Source: Physella acuta
Taxonomy: Eukaryota; Mollusca; Gastropoda; Physidae
Direction: 5' to 3'
DNA length: 64,000 nucleotides
Assembly: GCF_028476545.1 (NCBI RefSeq)
Contig: NW_026731572.1
Span: forward strand, 1-64,000
Shown here: piece after piece, positions 53,713 through 64,000 of the stretch
How positions within the stretch are numbered: position 1 is the stretch's first letter
How the letters are laid out: every line of letters starts with the position of its first letter
Made by a program: the position numbers and the translations under genes
Notes under the pieces: model-generated
Seen by the model: the letters and a program-made list of their open reading frames with translations, nothing else
The model's database searches: none
What the model was told of the DNA's origin: nothing

Positions 53713-53720
53713 CTTCAGTC

Positions 53721-54262
53721 GGTAATCTATCGTTTTGGGTACGTAACATCGCCCGCGATTTGTAATGTGAAAAACAGGTGACTCCTTAAATTTTAATAAT
53801 TATTTCACATTTTGAGGAGGATTTATGTATTAAAAAATTCAAAAATGTTTCCTTGATTCATTTATGTACCTGTTTTTAAACAATTGAATTAAAACTTTTC
53901 CGTAATAAATGAAGACTAGCGATGTTTCCAACAGATGCAACCATGCTCATTTACTATAGCAGCCATCTTGTCTAAGTTTAATTTTTATAAGCTTTTAGCG
54001 CCAGATTCAGGGGGAAGCCACTCTATTTTACAAATGGCTGCTGTTTATATAGCAAATCTTGCTCTCAGACACTGCTGTTTAAAGTTAATTTCTGGCCTAT
54101 ATCGATATATTTAGCCATTGATTTAGGTTTATTATTCATTTATCTATAATATTTGACACAAAAGTATGACAATATACTTCTATTAAAGCCTTGAAAATGA
54201 GGTAACGTTTTCGTACATAAATAGCCACGGGCGATTTTACGTACCCAAAACGATAGATTACC
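53721..54262. mobile_element. MITE with GGTAATCTATCG ends
   Basis: The ends are GGTAATCTATCGTTTTGGGT and ACCCAAAACGATAGATTACC, and the inverted repeat continues to about 35 bp with one mismatch. The target duplication CTTCAGTC is exact (53713-53720 and 54263-54270). It carries GCAGCCATCTTG (a YY1-type motif). The superfamily is uncertain: an 8-bp duplication fits hAT, P or Merlin. Confidence 0.88.
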
Positions 54263-54679
54263 CTTCAGTCTTGTCTTAGAACTTCTCAGTTTCTCGCTTT
54301 AGTTAGTTTTTACTTTACTAGCCGAGACTAGTAATGTGAAAAAAAGGTGACTCATTAAATTTTAGTAATTATTTCACATTTTTAGGAGGATTTATGTTTT
54401 GAAAGTTACAAAAATGTTTCAAAGTTTCATTAATGTAGATGTTTTTATACAATTGTATTCGGCTAAAACTTTTCAGTAATAAATAAAGAAGCGATGTTTT
54501 CATCAGATGCAAACAAACACATTTACTTTAGCAGCCATCTTGTTTAAGTTTCTATTTGGTAAAATTATAGTTAGAGATTAAGGGGAAGCCACTCTATTTT
54601 ACAGATGGACGCTGTTTATATAGCAAATCTTGCTAGCAAACACTGCTGTTTAAAGTTAATTTCTCATCTAAATTGATAT

Positions 54680-55127
54680 GGCTGCGGCTATTCGTACTTA
54701 ACTACAAATAGCCCTATGAAGGCTATTCGTACTCTGACCAATCAGCGTGAGGCATTTTTTCTGTGATTCTTGAATTCCCTTTTTCATCATTCACATGCAG
54801 TATAGATCTAGAACTAATTATTTTTTAGATTTCCCTAACCCTCACCATTTAAAAAAAAAAAGAAAAAAATAGAAATAAAAACTCTGAGCCTAAGGGAATT
54901 GAACCCACGCCTCGAAAACAAACTAGCAAATGCACAACCACTTCGACCACCAGAACAGTTACGATGAGACCCAAAATCTGAATGTCATACACAAACTAAT
55001 AAAAATAATCATGCACGCATGCGCAGGACAATGAATTTAAAAATAAATTTGATTGGTCGGCTAAAAATAGCGAAGTACGAATAGCCTTCTAAGGGCTATT
55101 TGTAGTAAAGTACCAATAGACACTCTC
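54680..55127. mobile_element. MITE with tRNA-like insert, nested
   Basis: Its termini are imperfect inverted repeats built on GGCTATTCGTACTT and AAGTACGAATAGCC, plus ACTACAAATAGCCC and GGGCTATTTGTAGT. The 8-bp duplication ATTGATAT lies at 54672-54679 and 55128-55135. The sister copy (about 54100) shows the uninterrupted site. It contains a minus-strand tRNA-like stretch at 54885-54970. Confidence 0.87.
54880..54972 (-). other. tRNA-like sequence inside a MITE
   Basis: On the minus strand TGGTCGAAGTGGTTG fits a Pol III A box, and GGTTCAATTCCC a B box, spaced as in a tRNA with a long variable region. It is probably a tRNA-derived SINE head or tRNA pseudogene carried by the MITE; no acceptor-stem pairing was checked. 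Confidence 0.5.
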
Positions 55128-55289
55128 ATTGATATATTTAGCCATTGATTTTGGTTTATTATTTAGTTATCTGTAATATTTGACACAAATATATCGCAAT
55201 ATACCTCTATTAAAGCCTTAACAATAATGAAACTTTTGCGCATATTACTAGCCTCGAACGATTTTACGCACCTAAAACAATAGATTACC

Positions 55290-55923
55290 AGATCTACTTC
55301 TACTTACTTACATTACTTACCTAATACTTACTTCTTAGATTTCAGTTTTTAGTTGGTTAAAGTTTTAGAATATTTTTTGTAAAGCTTTAAAAAAAATTGT
55401 TTGGTAAAACTGATGTTTTACCAGGGCTTCCAGAATGGGTCACAACACCTCTAAGAGGCCCAATCTGTGTAATAACATTGTAGACTATAGAGATTTTCTT
55501 AAATTTTGTGAAAGTTGACCTGGACAAATCATTAGAATAGATTTGATCAGGGAAATCTTTGCTGACCATGTTAAATATTGCAACAGCAAAAATTTGACAT
55601 AATGGTAGAGGGTTTTATTATATATATATAATTCTAGTAAGCCTTTTTAAAAAATAAAACTGTAGATTGTATTATTATAAAATTATTATATTAAATATAC
55701 ATAACATCCAAATATTCAATATATATGGGGTTCTTTTTTACTATGATACTTATGAACTTTTATGTCTCTCTTTATATATAATCTATCTTAATTTTTTTTT
55801 AACTTTGTTGAAGAAATATGCCAGGATCCACTGAATCAGCTACCAGTTGTTTATTTTTCTTGTTACGGAAAACTTTTCTTGATTTTCACAACCAGTCTTA
55901 TCTCAATCCTTGCGACTTGGAGA
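55290..55923. other. AKTIP upstream region and 5'UTR
   Basis: AT-rich, with no clear promoter element. The segment from about 55810 to 55923 is more balanced in base content and is probably 5'UTR. Confidence 0.5.
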
Positions 55924-58900
55924 ATGTCAGCAGTGTCTGATCCATTAACGCAGGTAAGATTGAGAATTGTTGCGTTATTTGTCAACATGGGTAAGTTTTA
56001 GTCTTCTTGTATAGCCCTACAGTTACAAACCACTTTTACATCATGATGGGTATGTGATGTACTGTACTTGATTGCTAACAACTGGAAAGTTGTGTTATAG
56101 CTTAGGTTAGTAGGATGTACCTAGATTCACTTAATCGCCATGGTCACCCAACTTGAGTTGAATAAAAGTACTTGTCACATTCTTATTTTACTGCAGAAAC
56201 AAATAAATTTTACTTTATATGCAATGTTAGAGACCAGGTTTTATTAAGGTATTTACTACAGCGCTGCCATGCTCATCTATATATAATTCTCTTCTGGGAG
56301 ACGCTAGAAAACAAGCTGTAAACGCGCTCCCTACCATCCCCACCCCTACATGGTCTTAGTGAGCTGTGGTTCACGCTATGTTTACCTTCGTGGAGTCGGG
56401 TTTAGTGACGGCTATTAGGGTCAGATAATTTAGTTTGAAACTATTTTAAACGTTGGGGAAGGGGGGGGGGTTATGGTCCTTAACGAGCTACTTATAGTGT
56501 TTTAAAGAAATATTTTCAGTGTCAGCGTTGCTACTGTCGAATTCACAAATTATGAATTACTGAAAAGTAGAAAAAACAACAACTAAATAGCTGCGTATGT
56601 TATGTCGCGGGCCGGCTCGTAAAAATTAACATGTCAATTTAGCATGTTTTGATTGAAGATGTTATGTCTCTAACAGAGCCCAGAAAATGTGTCTGTCTCC
56701 CCTGCTATCCCCTCCCGTTTAAGTGGTGACGGCAGGCAACTCCCCAGCATTCCAAACTCAGTGCCATTCACAGCAGGCTCACAAAGTGCCAACAGGAACA
56801 GCAATCACGTGTTGAACAACAGGGGGAGCAATGGTTATGGGCCTTTTTTACAGGAGTATTCACTCATGGCTGAATAGTAAGAGTTGTGTGTTTGTAGTGA
56901 AAGAATCTTCTACAACCTATATATTACAAGTTATTTCATATTGACACATTAATTTTTTTTCTATAATAGCTGCTCAGTCTTATTTATTCATGTCATTTTA
57001 ACTATTAATTTATATTTGAAATTCTAATATTTTTTCAAGTGGAACTGATCAGTTTTTTCAATGGATAAAATAGCACTTTAATTGTATTATGTTTTTCTGC
57101 AGCAATCTGTTACAACAGAAAAAGATTCAAGGTGTCTATGTAATGCCATGTGCAAAAACTCCCTTAAGTAAGTTCAAGATGTTGGTGATGCTAAATTATC
57201 AGTTGTGTTATTTAGGAAACATTTTAATGTATTTTTTTAAAAGTCAAACCCAGATAATTTTCTCAACATGTAGAAAATGCATTATTGATTATCAAGCTCA
57301 CTGAATAAATTGTTATCATTATTAAGCATACTAAATTTGTTCAACTTTTTTTTTTCAGTTTGGAGTGGCTTAATATTCATACGACAAGGTTTATATCTTG
57401 GAGGCGCGTTTAGGTTTTCTCTCACCATTCCAGATAATTACCCTGATGGAGACTGTCCTGTAAGAATTTCTTGGTCATATCATAGTCAAGTTACTTTTGA
57501 AATTTTTTTCAATACATGTTTACAATTTGAATTTTAGATGGTTAAAATGTGGGATTTTATTGTATTCATTGTTTATTTTTCCCTTTGCAGACATTTGTCT
57601 TTGAGTTCCCTATATTCCATCCATTGGTTGATCCAGCCACAGGAGAGCTGGATATTAAAAGAGCTTTCCCAAGATGGAGGTAATTTCATCATTTTTTGTT
57701 ATTTACAACAACGAACGATGCTTCATTTTAATCCACTTTTCCTTATTCAAGTCCAAGTCATGAACGGGTTTGTAGGGCACCTGTCAAAAGTAAAAGATGT
57801 TGAGCATTTTGCCAACTAAATCTTTTTTAAATACTAGTCACATAAGTCAGGACAGGATTTTGATTATCGATTTATAACTAAACTTAGAGTTGGCTGTAAA
57901 TCTTTCAATTCTCGTCTAATGTTTTTTCAACATAAGTTGTCTGCCTTTCTACCTTGGAACTAAATAGATTAAAAAGTAAATAAACCGGGAGTGATCTCCC
58001 CTAAACTTTCTCGAATATTCTTATATAAAATAACAGGGGATGGAAACTCGGGCTATAGACATGATTTTTAATCCATTTTAAATACTTAAAGTTTTAAAAA
58101 TAGAATAAAATCTCGTAGACAAATTAATTGCACACCAAGTGAACGCAAATAAAAAAAGCGCATAATAGTGCGCAATATTATTAGTACTTTTAAAATTTAC
58201 ATTAGTTTTTTGAGAAATCGGAAGTAGCGTAAATTACTACTTCCAGTCAACGGAAATTACTCAAAATTTAACAGAAGGTAGAGAATTAGATCTTTTACTT
58301 ACATGTGAAATTTCATTTATCTATCTGAAATAGTACTCAAGTTATAGGCTTTTAAAAAATTCAAAGTAGGAAAAGTACCACTTCCGGTTATCGGAAATCG
58401 CTCAAAAGTTGATACGGATCTACGATTTTGATAAAATACTTATATATGAAATTTCATCAACCTAGCTGTAACGGTACTCAAGTTATCGTGTTTACACACG
58501 GACAGACACACACACAGACACACACACACACAGACATACGGACAAGATTGCAAAATTATGTTTTTCCGTATCAGTGAGGTGTAAAACGTCGAGATTTGTA
58601 AAAATCTCGATTTTTTTTTTTTTGCACGATTACAATACTTTCTCTATACTACGTATATACGAGAAAGTAAAAAGGTGCAGTTACCACAATTAGTTTGTTT
58701 ATAGTGTTCAGTGATATAATTACCTAGATGATTGTCTTGTTAAACTAACACCACCTGTCCCTTCTGTCCGTAGAAGAAATATAAATCACCTCTGGGAAAT
58801 TGTGCAGTATGCCAAGAAAGTTTTCTACAAAATAGAGACCAAATCAGCATCAAATCTTGATGCAGCTGTTTTGTAAGTAATTATTAAAATTGAATGGGAC

Positions 58901-61900
58901 TGGGTTGTTATTCAGCAATGATGTATTTTTTACCATTGTAAACTTGTGGTTATATCACATATTAAATTCAGAAAAAATAAAATTACTATTATCCTTGTGG
59001 AGGAAACTTAAGTTTTAAAAAAATAGAAATTTAAATTATACAATCATCCAGTTGAAATGGACAAATAATGTAAGAGCTTTAAATAATCTTATTTTAATTA
59101 AAGTAGATTAAATGAAATAATGTAAAAAAAAAAATTTCCCCACAGATATGAACAAGATAGAGATGTGTTCAACAGTCGAGTGGCCGAATCCTTAAAGCTG
59201 TCTAAAGACAGGCTGTATCAGCCTCCTAACCTAGATGACCCCTATGCACTCAGGTAGTATTACTGGCTGTTTCTTTTATTAGCAATGTGCAGGTTTAGCA
59301 AGTTTACAATAATATTTAGGGATGTGGTTGTGTTTAATGAGTCCATCCAGATCTGGTGGGTGCCTAACTCATGTTAGGGGAAGTAAAGGTGGCTGGGAAA
59401 AGTGCTGACCACACCTACCCTTCATATCCCGAGATCAAGAAACATACCAGCTCTGTTTCATCTGCCCAAGGGATCTAACAAGGAGACTTTACATTCAGCA
59501 CAGAATGCCTTCAACATTTTGTTTTATTTTCCGCAGGTTCAGTCCGTGGAATGAAGCCATCCACCCAGATACCAAGAGACAGATGATTCAGTCATCACAG
59601 GTGAGAAAAAATACATTTTCAATTTTTTTTTTATCTGTTATTTTTTTTTAGTTTAGTTCAAAACACTTGAAGAAATTTTTTTTATCTCATTTTTATTTTA
59701 TTTTGGGACAAGTGTTTTTTTGGCTTATTATTTAGTCCTGTGTACAAAGTTAGAACAGAAATCCCTTGTTGTTTTTAGTTATGTTTTTTGTCAGTTATTA
59801 TCAGCACGGTGTAATCTGATATTTCTCATTGTGAATGTGTTGTGGGGTTTTTTTTAGATTATTTTGATTGGTGAAGTAGTTTTAATCAGCTAGTGCATAC
59901 TTTGCTGCATGATGTGTGTCTATGTTCTGATTTATATTTTGTAATATGTTAGATTAATTACAAGCATGGAAATGTGAAGTGGAATATTTATTTAACCTTG
60001 GCAGAAGAGGGGTAGTGTTTTTTTCCTGTTTATTTTACTAAACCATATGCATTAGAAAGAATGCTATATTTATCTATAACTGAGTGTAATAAGTAGAAAT
60101 TTCAATATGCCAAAACTCATTTCCAGTTATTGTATTTCTTAATTTGGTATGAGTTGTAATTCAGGTTTCAGTTTTTATTTTTTAATTGTTATTCTTTTTT
60201 TCTTTGCACAAATTAAAAAAATACCTCTAGAGCTTTATTTCTGATCTTTATTTTTATTACTTAGCCTTTCCCAATAGTAATATTTAGGCAACAAAAAAAT
60301 TAACAAGGGGAAGCAATCCGGTAAACGTAATTTACATGTTTAAAGTCTATTGCCTCCCTTAGACCAATAAAATTGATATTGGTTAGAAACATTATTTTAA
60401 AGGTTTTTTCCATAATCTTTGCATTTTCATTTTAACCATAGAAACATATACATGGTCTAAAGGTAAGTAATGGTATAGATTTTTTTCAGACTTAAAAGTC
60501 CTTCTATTGGACTTAATACCCACCTATCCCCAGTGTTGCTGTATGTAGTTTCAAAGCATGGCATGTGCTGTTAATATTTGCTTGTTTTTAATCACTGCTT
60601 TGCTTTCATTCAGTTTGCTAGTGTATAATAAATAGCTTATCGCATGTCTGCTTTTAACATTTTATACTCTACTCAATGTTGTTTTAGTTCTATTTGAACA
60701 TGACTACTTAAATTATGAAAATGTGTCAGTGTTGCCCCTTAAGTTTACCATAAAATTATTATGGCTATGGTTCACAGCCAATTAGCTAGCATGTCTTAAT
60801 TGCATATAAATTTAGAATTCTAATCAATTCAGAAATTATAAACCACTGACCCCACTTGTTAGTTATAGAATGAGTAAATCGGAGGCACCATTAGTAATAT
60901 GATGCTGTCAGTATGGTATTGTAAATCTAGAACAGTTGAATGGATCAAATAACACAACAATATATCATTATGAGAGGTAGTAAAAAAAACATAGTTACCC
61001 TTTTTAACCTTACAGCCCATTGGGCAGGTGAAGTTGAGTTCACCTGTTTCAGCGACCATGAAGTGAAATTGTGGTCAGCACTATGTCATCAGTTTTATGC
61101 TTTACCACCTAACCACGCCATGCCTAAATTATGTAAAGTGCTTGTGAAATAAAGTGTTTCAACAAAAACAGAATTGTCTCTACCTAGTCTATTCTGTCCC
61201 CATGTAAAGTTTTCTTTCAGCTCTGTTGGCATACATAGAGGTTGAACCCTTTTGGTTTATGTGTTCAGTGCAACAGCTTTTATTTCCCCCAAATCAGGCT
61301 AGGTACTCACACTGAAGCTGGGTGGACTCTGACTTAAGACAGAGAAACTAAAGCCTTTGATAGATTGCAGTGTTAGGATGTTATTCTAAAATTAAGCAAC
61401 AACACATCAGTGATGGGTGGATAACACCAGCTTTACAGTCACAGCAGTACTTGATTTATGCCCTGGTGTAAGGCAGCTGAGCTAGTCTGCCCTGTTACAG
61501 ATTGGAACTATTTATAATCACAGCCGGACTTGATGACAATGATATAAACTTAAAATATTTATCATGAAAATGACAATGAGTTGTAATTTACTAACAAGAG
61601 ATGTATAGAGATATACTAACATCACTAGAATATTTAGAACTCATTGAGGGCTGATGTTTTACACTCTAGTCAATGCTCATATTTTACACTGCAATGACAT
61701 AAGATCTTTACATTTTCAAGGCCATTTTAAAATAAGGCTGTTTAATTAACTTGAAAAGTTCATTGAAAAATCAACTACTGCAATATTTTTGCATCTTATC
61801 CCAATAATGGCTTTTGTTTAAAATGCTTAAATTTGTGACAAACTTTTCAAGAGCCAAGTTAATTTCTTTTATTATAACATAATTATATATTTTAGTCCTT

Positions 61901-62420
61901 TACACTACTTTCTAAATCTGCCAGCATTAAATTAATTCATACTCTTCTAATAACTGTTGAAAGTGGGTCCTCATATTGATATTGAATACATATATTTTTT
62001 GCTGTAGGTTTCAAAAAATAAAAATTAAATTACAATTAGATGGTCATTTTGGGACTAAATTAGTTTTTAAAAAAAAATTTCAGTTAGTGGAATCACTTAA
62101 ATTCAACTTAAATCGTTATCTACTTCTACTTGTTTACAAACTTTGATTTTTGCACATAGTATTTCTGATAGTTAAAAATACTATAAACTGAGTACTGTCC
62201 CTTGTATCAGTAAAGATGAATTGAAGGCTGTGTATGAACAGAATTGGAATTGATCCAACAAAATTTTAAATCTTTTAATAGACATTCATCCATTCTTTGT
62301 TATTATTTCCAGAAGCAGTCCAACGATGCCGGATCAGCCAATCCATCGGATCTTGGATTAACATGGATAGAGTCTGGACAAACCAAAGTTTTTACCCGTG
62401 ACGAGTCAGGCAATGCATAG
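55924..62420 (+). CDS. AKTIP: AKT-interacting protein / Fused toes homologue (inactive E2-like)
   Basis: Nine exons: 55924-55953, 56677-56876, 57103-57167, 57359-57459, 57591-57679, 58774-58872, 59146-59253, 59537-59600 and 62313-62420. They sum to 864 nt, 287 residues, close to vertebrate AKTIP (about 292). All junctions are GT-AG and in phase. Recognisable blocks are [95 protein letters not shown] and a terminal GLTWIESGQ. The fold is a UBC/E2 variant. Around [12 protein letters not shown], where active E2s have the HPN box and catalytic Cys, there is no cysteine, as expected for this family. Known role: the FTS subunit of the FTS-Hook-FHIP dynein adaptor complex, and a telomere and lamin partner in mammals. 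The start Met is the first in frame; the frame is open further upstream but has no ATG to about 55813. Confidence 0.95.
57977..58671. mobile_element. ACTTTCTCG repeat, copy 2 (AKTIP intron 5)
   Basis: Same element as 41394-42199, from AATAAACCGGGAGTGATCTC to ATACGAGAAAGTAAA. It has a short CA/GACA tract where copy 1 has (CATA)n. It is inserted between AKTIP exons 5 and 6. Confidence 0.7.
59325..59495 (+). mobile_element. SINE fragment (AKTIP intron 7)
   Basis: The body AAGTAAAGGTGGCTGGGAAA, GTGCTGACCACACC and CTGTTTCATCTGCCCAAGGG is intact; the tRNA-like head is truncated. Confidence 0.75.
60995..61345 (-). mobile_element. SINE remnants (AKTIP intron 8)
   Basis: GCCCATTGGGCAGGTGAAGT and GTGGTCAGCACTATG at 61015-61085, and AAGCTGGGTGGACTCTGAC near 61315, are minus-strand pieces of the common SINE. 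Confidence 0.6.
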
Positions 62421-62464
62421 CGTTGTTGTAGGTGTGGTTAATTATTTCTTGCCGTCAGTTGTGA

Positions 62465-62705
62465 ACTATTTTACCTACTAGATACATCATTCTCAGTGTA
62501 AAAATATCCTCCTTTAAACAGCAGGTTAATTTATCTACTACCTACAGGGATTGTCAGTTGTTAGTTTATATCTGGGGCATTTTTTTACCTACTAGCTACA
62601 TCATTGTCAGTGGAAAAAAATCCTCTTTTAAACTGGGGGTGAATTTGTTTATGTACTACCTACAGGGATTGTCATCAGTTGTTAGTTAATATCTGTGGCC
62701 TACAA
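62465..62705. repeat. Two 105-bp direct units in the AKTIP 3' flank
   Basis: TTTTACCTACTAGATACATC to CTACAGGGATTGTCAGTTGT, then again from 62580 to 62690. Confidence 0.75.
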
Positions 62706-62879
62706 CTGTTTGAGAGGCTTTTGTCCATCAATTGCTACCCATTCTGTTTTAATTAGTATTTGAGAAGTTTAAAATATCATTAAGACAAAAGAGTTATTTC
62801 TTAAGCAAATTACTCAGGTAATAATTCTGATGTATTCATCTCTTATATGGTCATTAGAGCTCTGTTAAAACTCTGTAAC

Positions 62880-63120
62880 ATAGTTGATCTGGGTGTGTTT
62901 AGATGAGGGCTGGTCATTTGAGTGCTGTTACAACTTTAGTAATGTAACATTAGGTGATCTGGGTGCATATAGACAGGGCTATTTGAGTGCTGTTACAACT
63001 CTGATAATGTAACATAGTTGATCTGGGTGTGTTTAGATGAGGGCCAGTCATTTGAGTGCTGTTACAACTCTGGTACTTTAACATTAGGTTATCTGGGTGC
63101 ATTTAGACAGGGCTAGTCAT
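62880..63120. repeat. 72-bp repeat in the AKTIP 3' flank
   Basis: Four units of GATCTGGGTGTGTTTAGATG to GAGTGCTGTTACAACTCTG. Confidence 0.8.
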
Positions 63121-63412
63121 GCAGGCTGTGATCAAACATAATTAGCAGTCAGCCAGGTGTCACCTGAGTTCAAAGGAGAACCAATGTTTTATAAACAAAT
63201 GGCCATGTGGCTCCACGCATGTTTGCTAGTAAATACATTAGTCACATTTTTTTAAGTTAGAAAATTAATGATGCTGTCATCAGAACTAATTAGGTCGCTG
63301 AACTTAACATGATTCCACCTTAATTAATGGTTGTTCACGTACGTAACCCCGGTCCCTGTGTCATGTGAGTCGTCCACATTCAGATCCTGATTTTGTTTTG
63401 TCCATCTTATGT

Positions 63413-64000
63413 CTGTATGTAGGTATACAAATTGGTGGGTCTGTATGTAGGTATACAAATTGGTGGGTCTGTATGTAGGTATACAAATTGGTGGGTCTGT
63501 ATGTAGGTATACAAATTGGTGGGTCTGTATGTAGGTATACAAATAGGTGGGTCTGTATGTAGGTATACAAATTGGTGGGTCTGTATGTAGGTATACAAAT
63601 AGGTGGGTCTGTATGTAGGTATACAAATTGGTGGGTCTGTATGTAGGTATACAAATTGGTGGGTCTGTATGTAGGTATACAAATAGGTGGGTCTGTATGT
63701 AGGTATACAAATAGGTGGGTCTGTATGTAGGTATACAAATTGGTGGGTCTGTATGTAGGTATACAAATTGGTGGGTCTGTAGGTATACAAATTGGTGGGT
63801 CTGTATGTAGGTATACAAATTGGTGGGTCTGTATGTAGGTATACAAATTGGTGGGTCTGTATGTAGGTATACAAATTGGTGGGTCTGTATGTAGGTATAC
63901 AAATAGGTGGGTCTGTATGTAGGTATACAAATAGGTGGGTCTGTATGTAGGTATACAAATTGGTGGGTCTGTATGTAGGTATACAAATTGGTGGGTCTGT
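63413..64000. repeat. 28-bp minisatellite at the window end
   Basis: About 21 units of GTATGTAGGTATACAAATTG plus GTGGGTCT, running off the window. A T/A variant (ATTG or ATAG) alternates, and one unit is 8 bp short at 63780. Confidence 0.93.

Larger units (their letters stand above)
54335..55289. mobile_element. Second, older copy of the GGTAATCTATCG MITE, interrupted
   Basis: From TAATGTGAAAAAAAGGTGAC it parallels 53770-54262 to its right end (AAAACAATAGATTACC). The left end is degraded. It is split by the insertion at 54680-55127. It lies upstream of AKTIP. Confidence 0.78.

Noticed and set aside
63324-63986. 220-residue minus-strand frame with YRPTNLYTYIQTH repeats
   Set aside because: Pure translation of the 28-bp minisatellite; three overlapping frames give the same peptide.

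Overview
The window is animal nuclear DNA, most likely from a heterobranch gastropod (snail or sea-slug group). Genes are split by GT-AG introns, the sequence is AT-rich, there are more than a dozen long (TA)n arrays, and tRNA-derived SINEs of a type I associate with pulmonate snails are scattered throughout. The taxonomic call is an inference. Real coding sequence is only a few percent of the 64 kb; most long open frames are artefacts of minisatellites.

Layout. (1) 1-8.2 kb has no gene I can support; it holds minisatellites, DNA-transposon copies, a 5'-truncated LINE and two NRF1-type motifs. (2) 8.27-14.9 kb is the 3' part of a CUB / LDL-receptor-A / transmembrane gene; six exons fit in phase, and the 5' end is not visible. 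(3) About 15.98-29.6 kb and 30.14-44.3 kb are two copies of one segmental duplication. Each block carries two small genes of the same family: copy D (a relic) plus copy A in block 1, copy C plus copy B in block 2. A fifth member, E, lies alone at 47.8-51.5 kb. All code for tiny single-pass membrane proteins with the exon plan signal peptide / six-Cys ectodomain / membrane segment / tail. The ectodomain pattern is C-x13-16-C-x-W-G-C-C-x6-C-C, and the long tails of A and B carry PPAY. This recalls the CYYR1/Shisa-like transmembrane adaptors. (4) 55.9-62.4 kb is a complete nine-exon AKTIP (FTS) gene, a catalytically dead E2-like protein. The window ends in a 28-bp minisatellite.

Two themes stand out. 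First, tandem repeats repeatedly abut and incorporate exon edges, multiplying splice-donor, acceptor or stop-codon sequence; I see this in at least seven places in four genes. Second, the paired duplication blocks give ready-made empty sites, so several hAT-type insertions with exact 8-bp target duplications can be seen in one block and not in the other.

All exon joins are read by eye from phase, splice consensus and comparison between copies. No transcript data were available.
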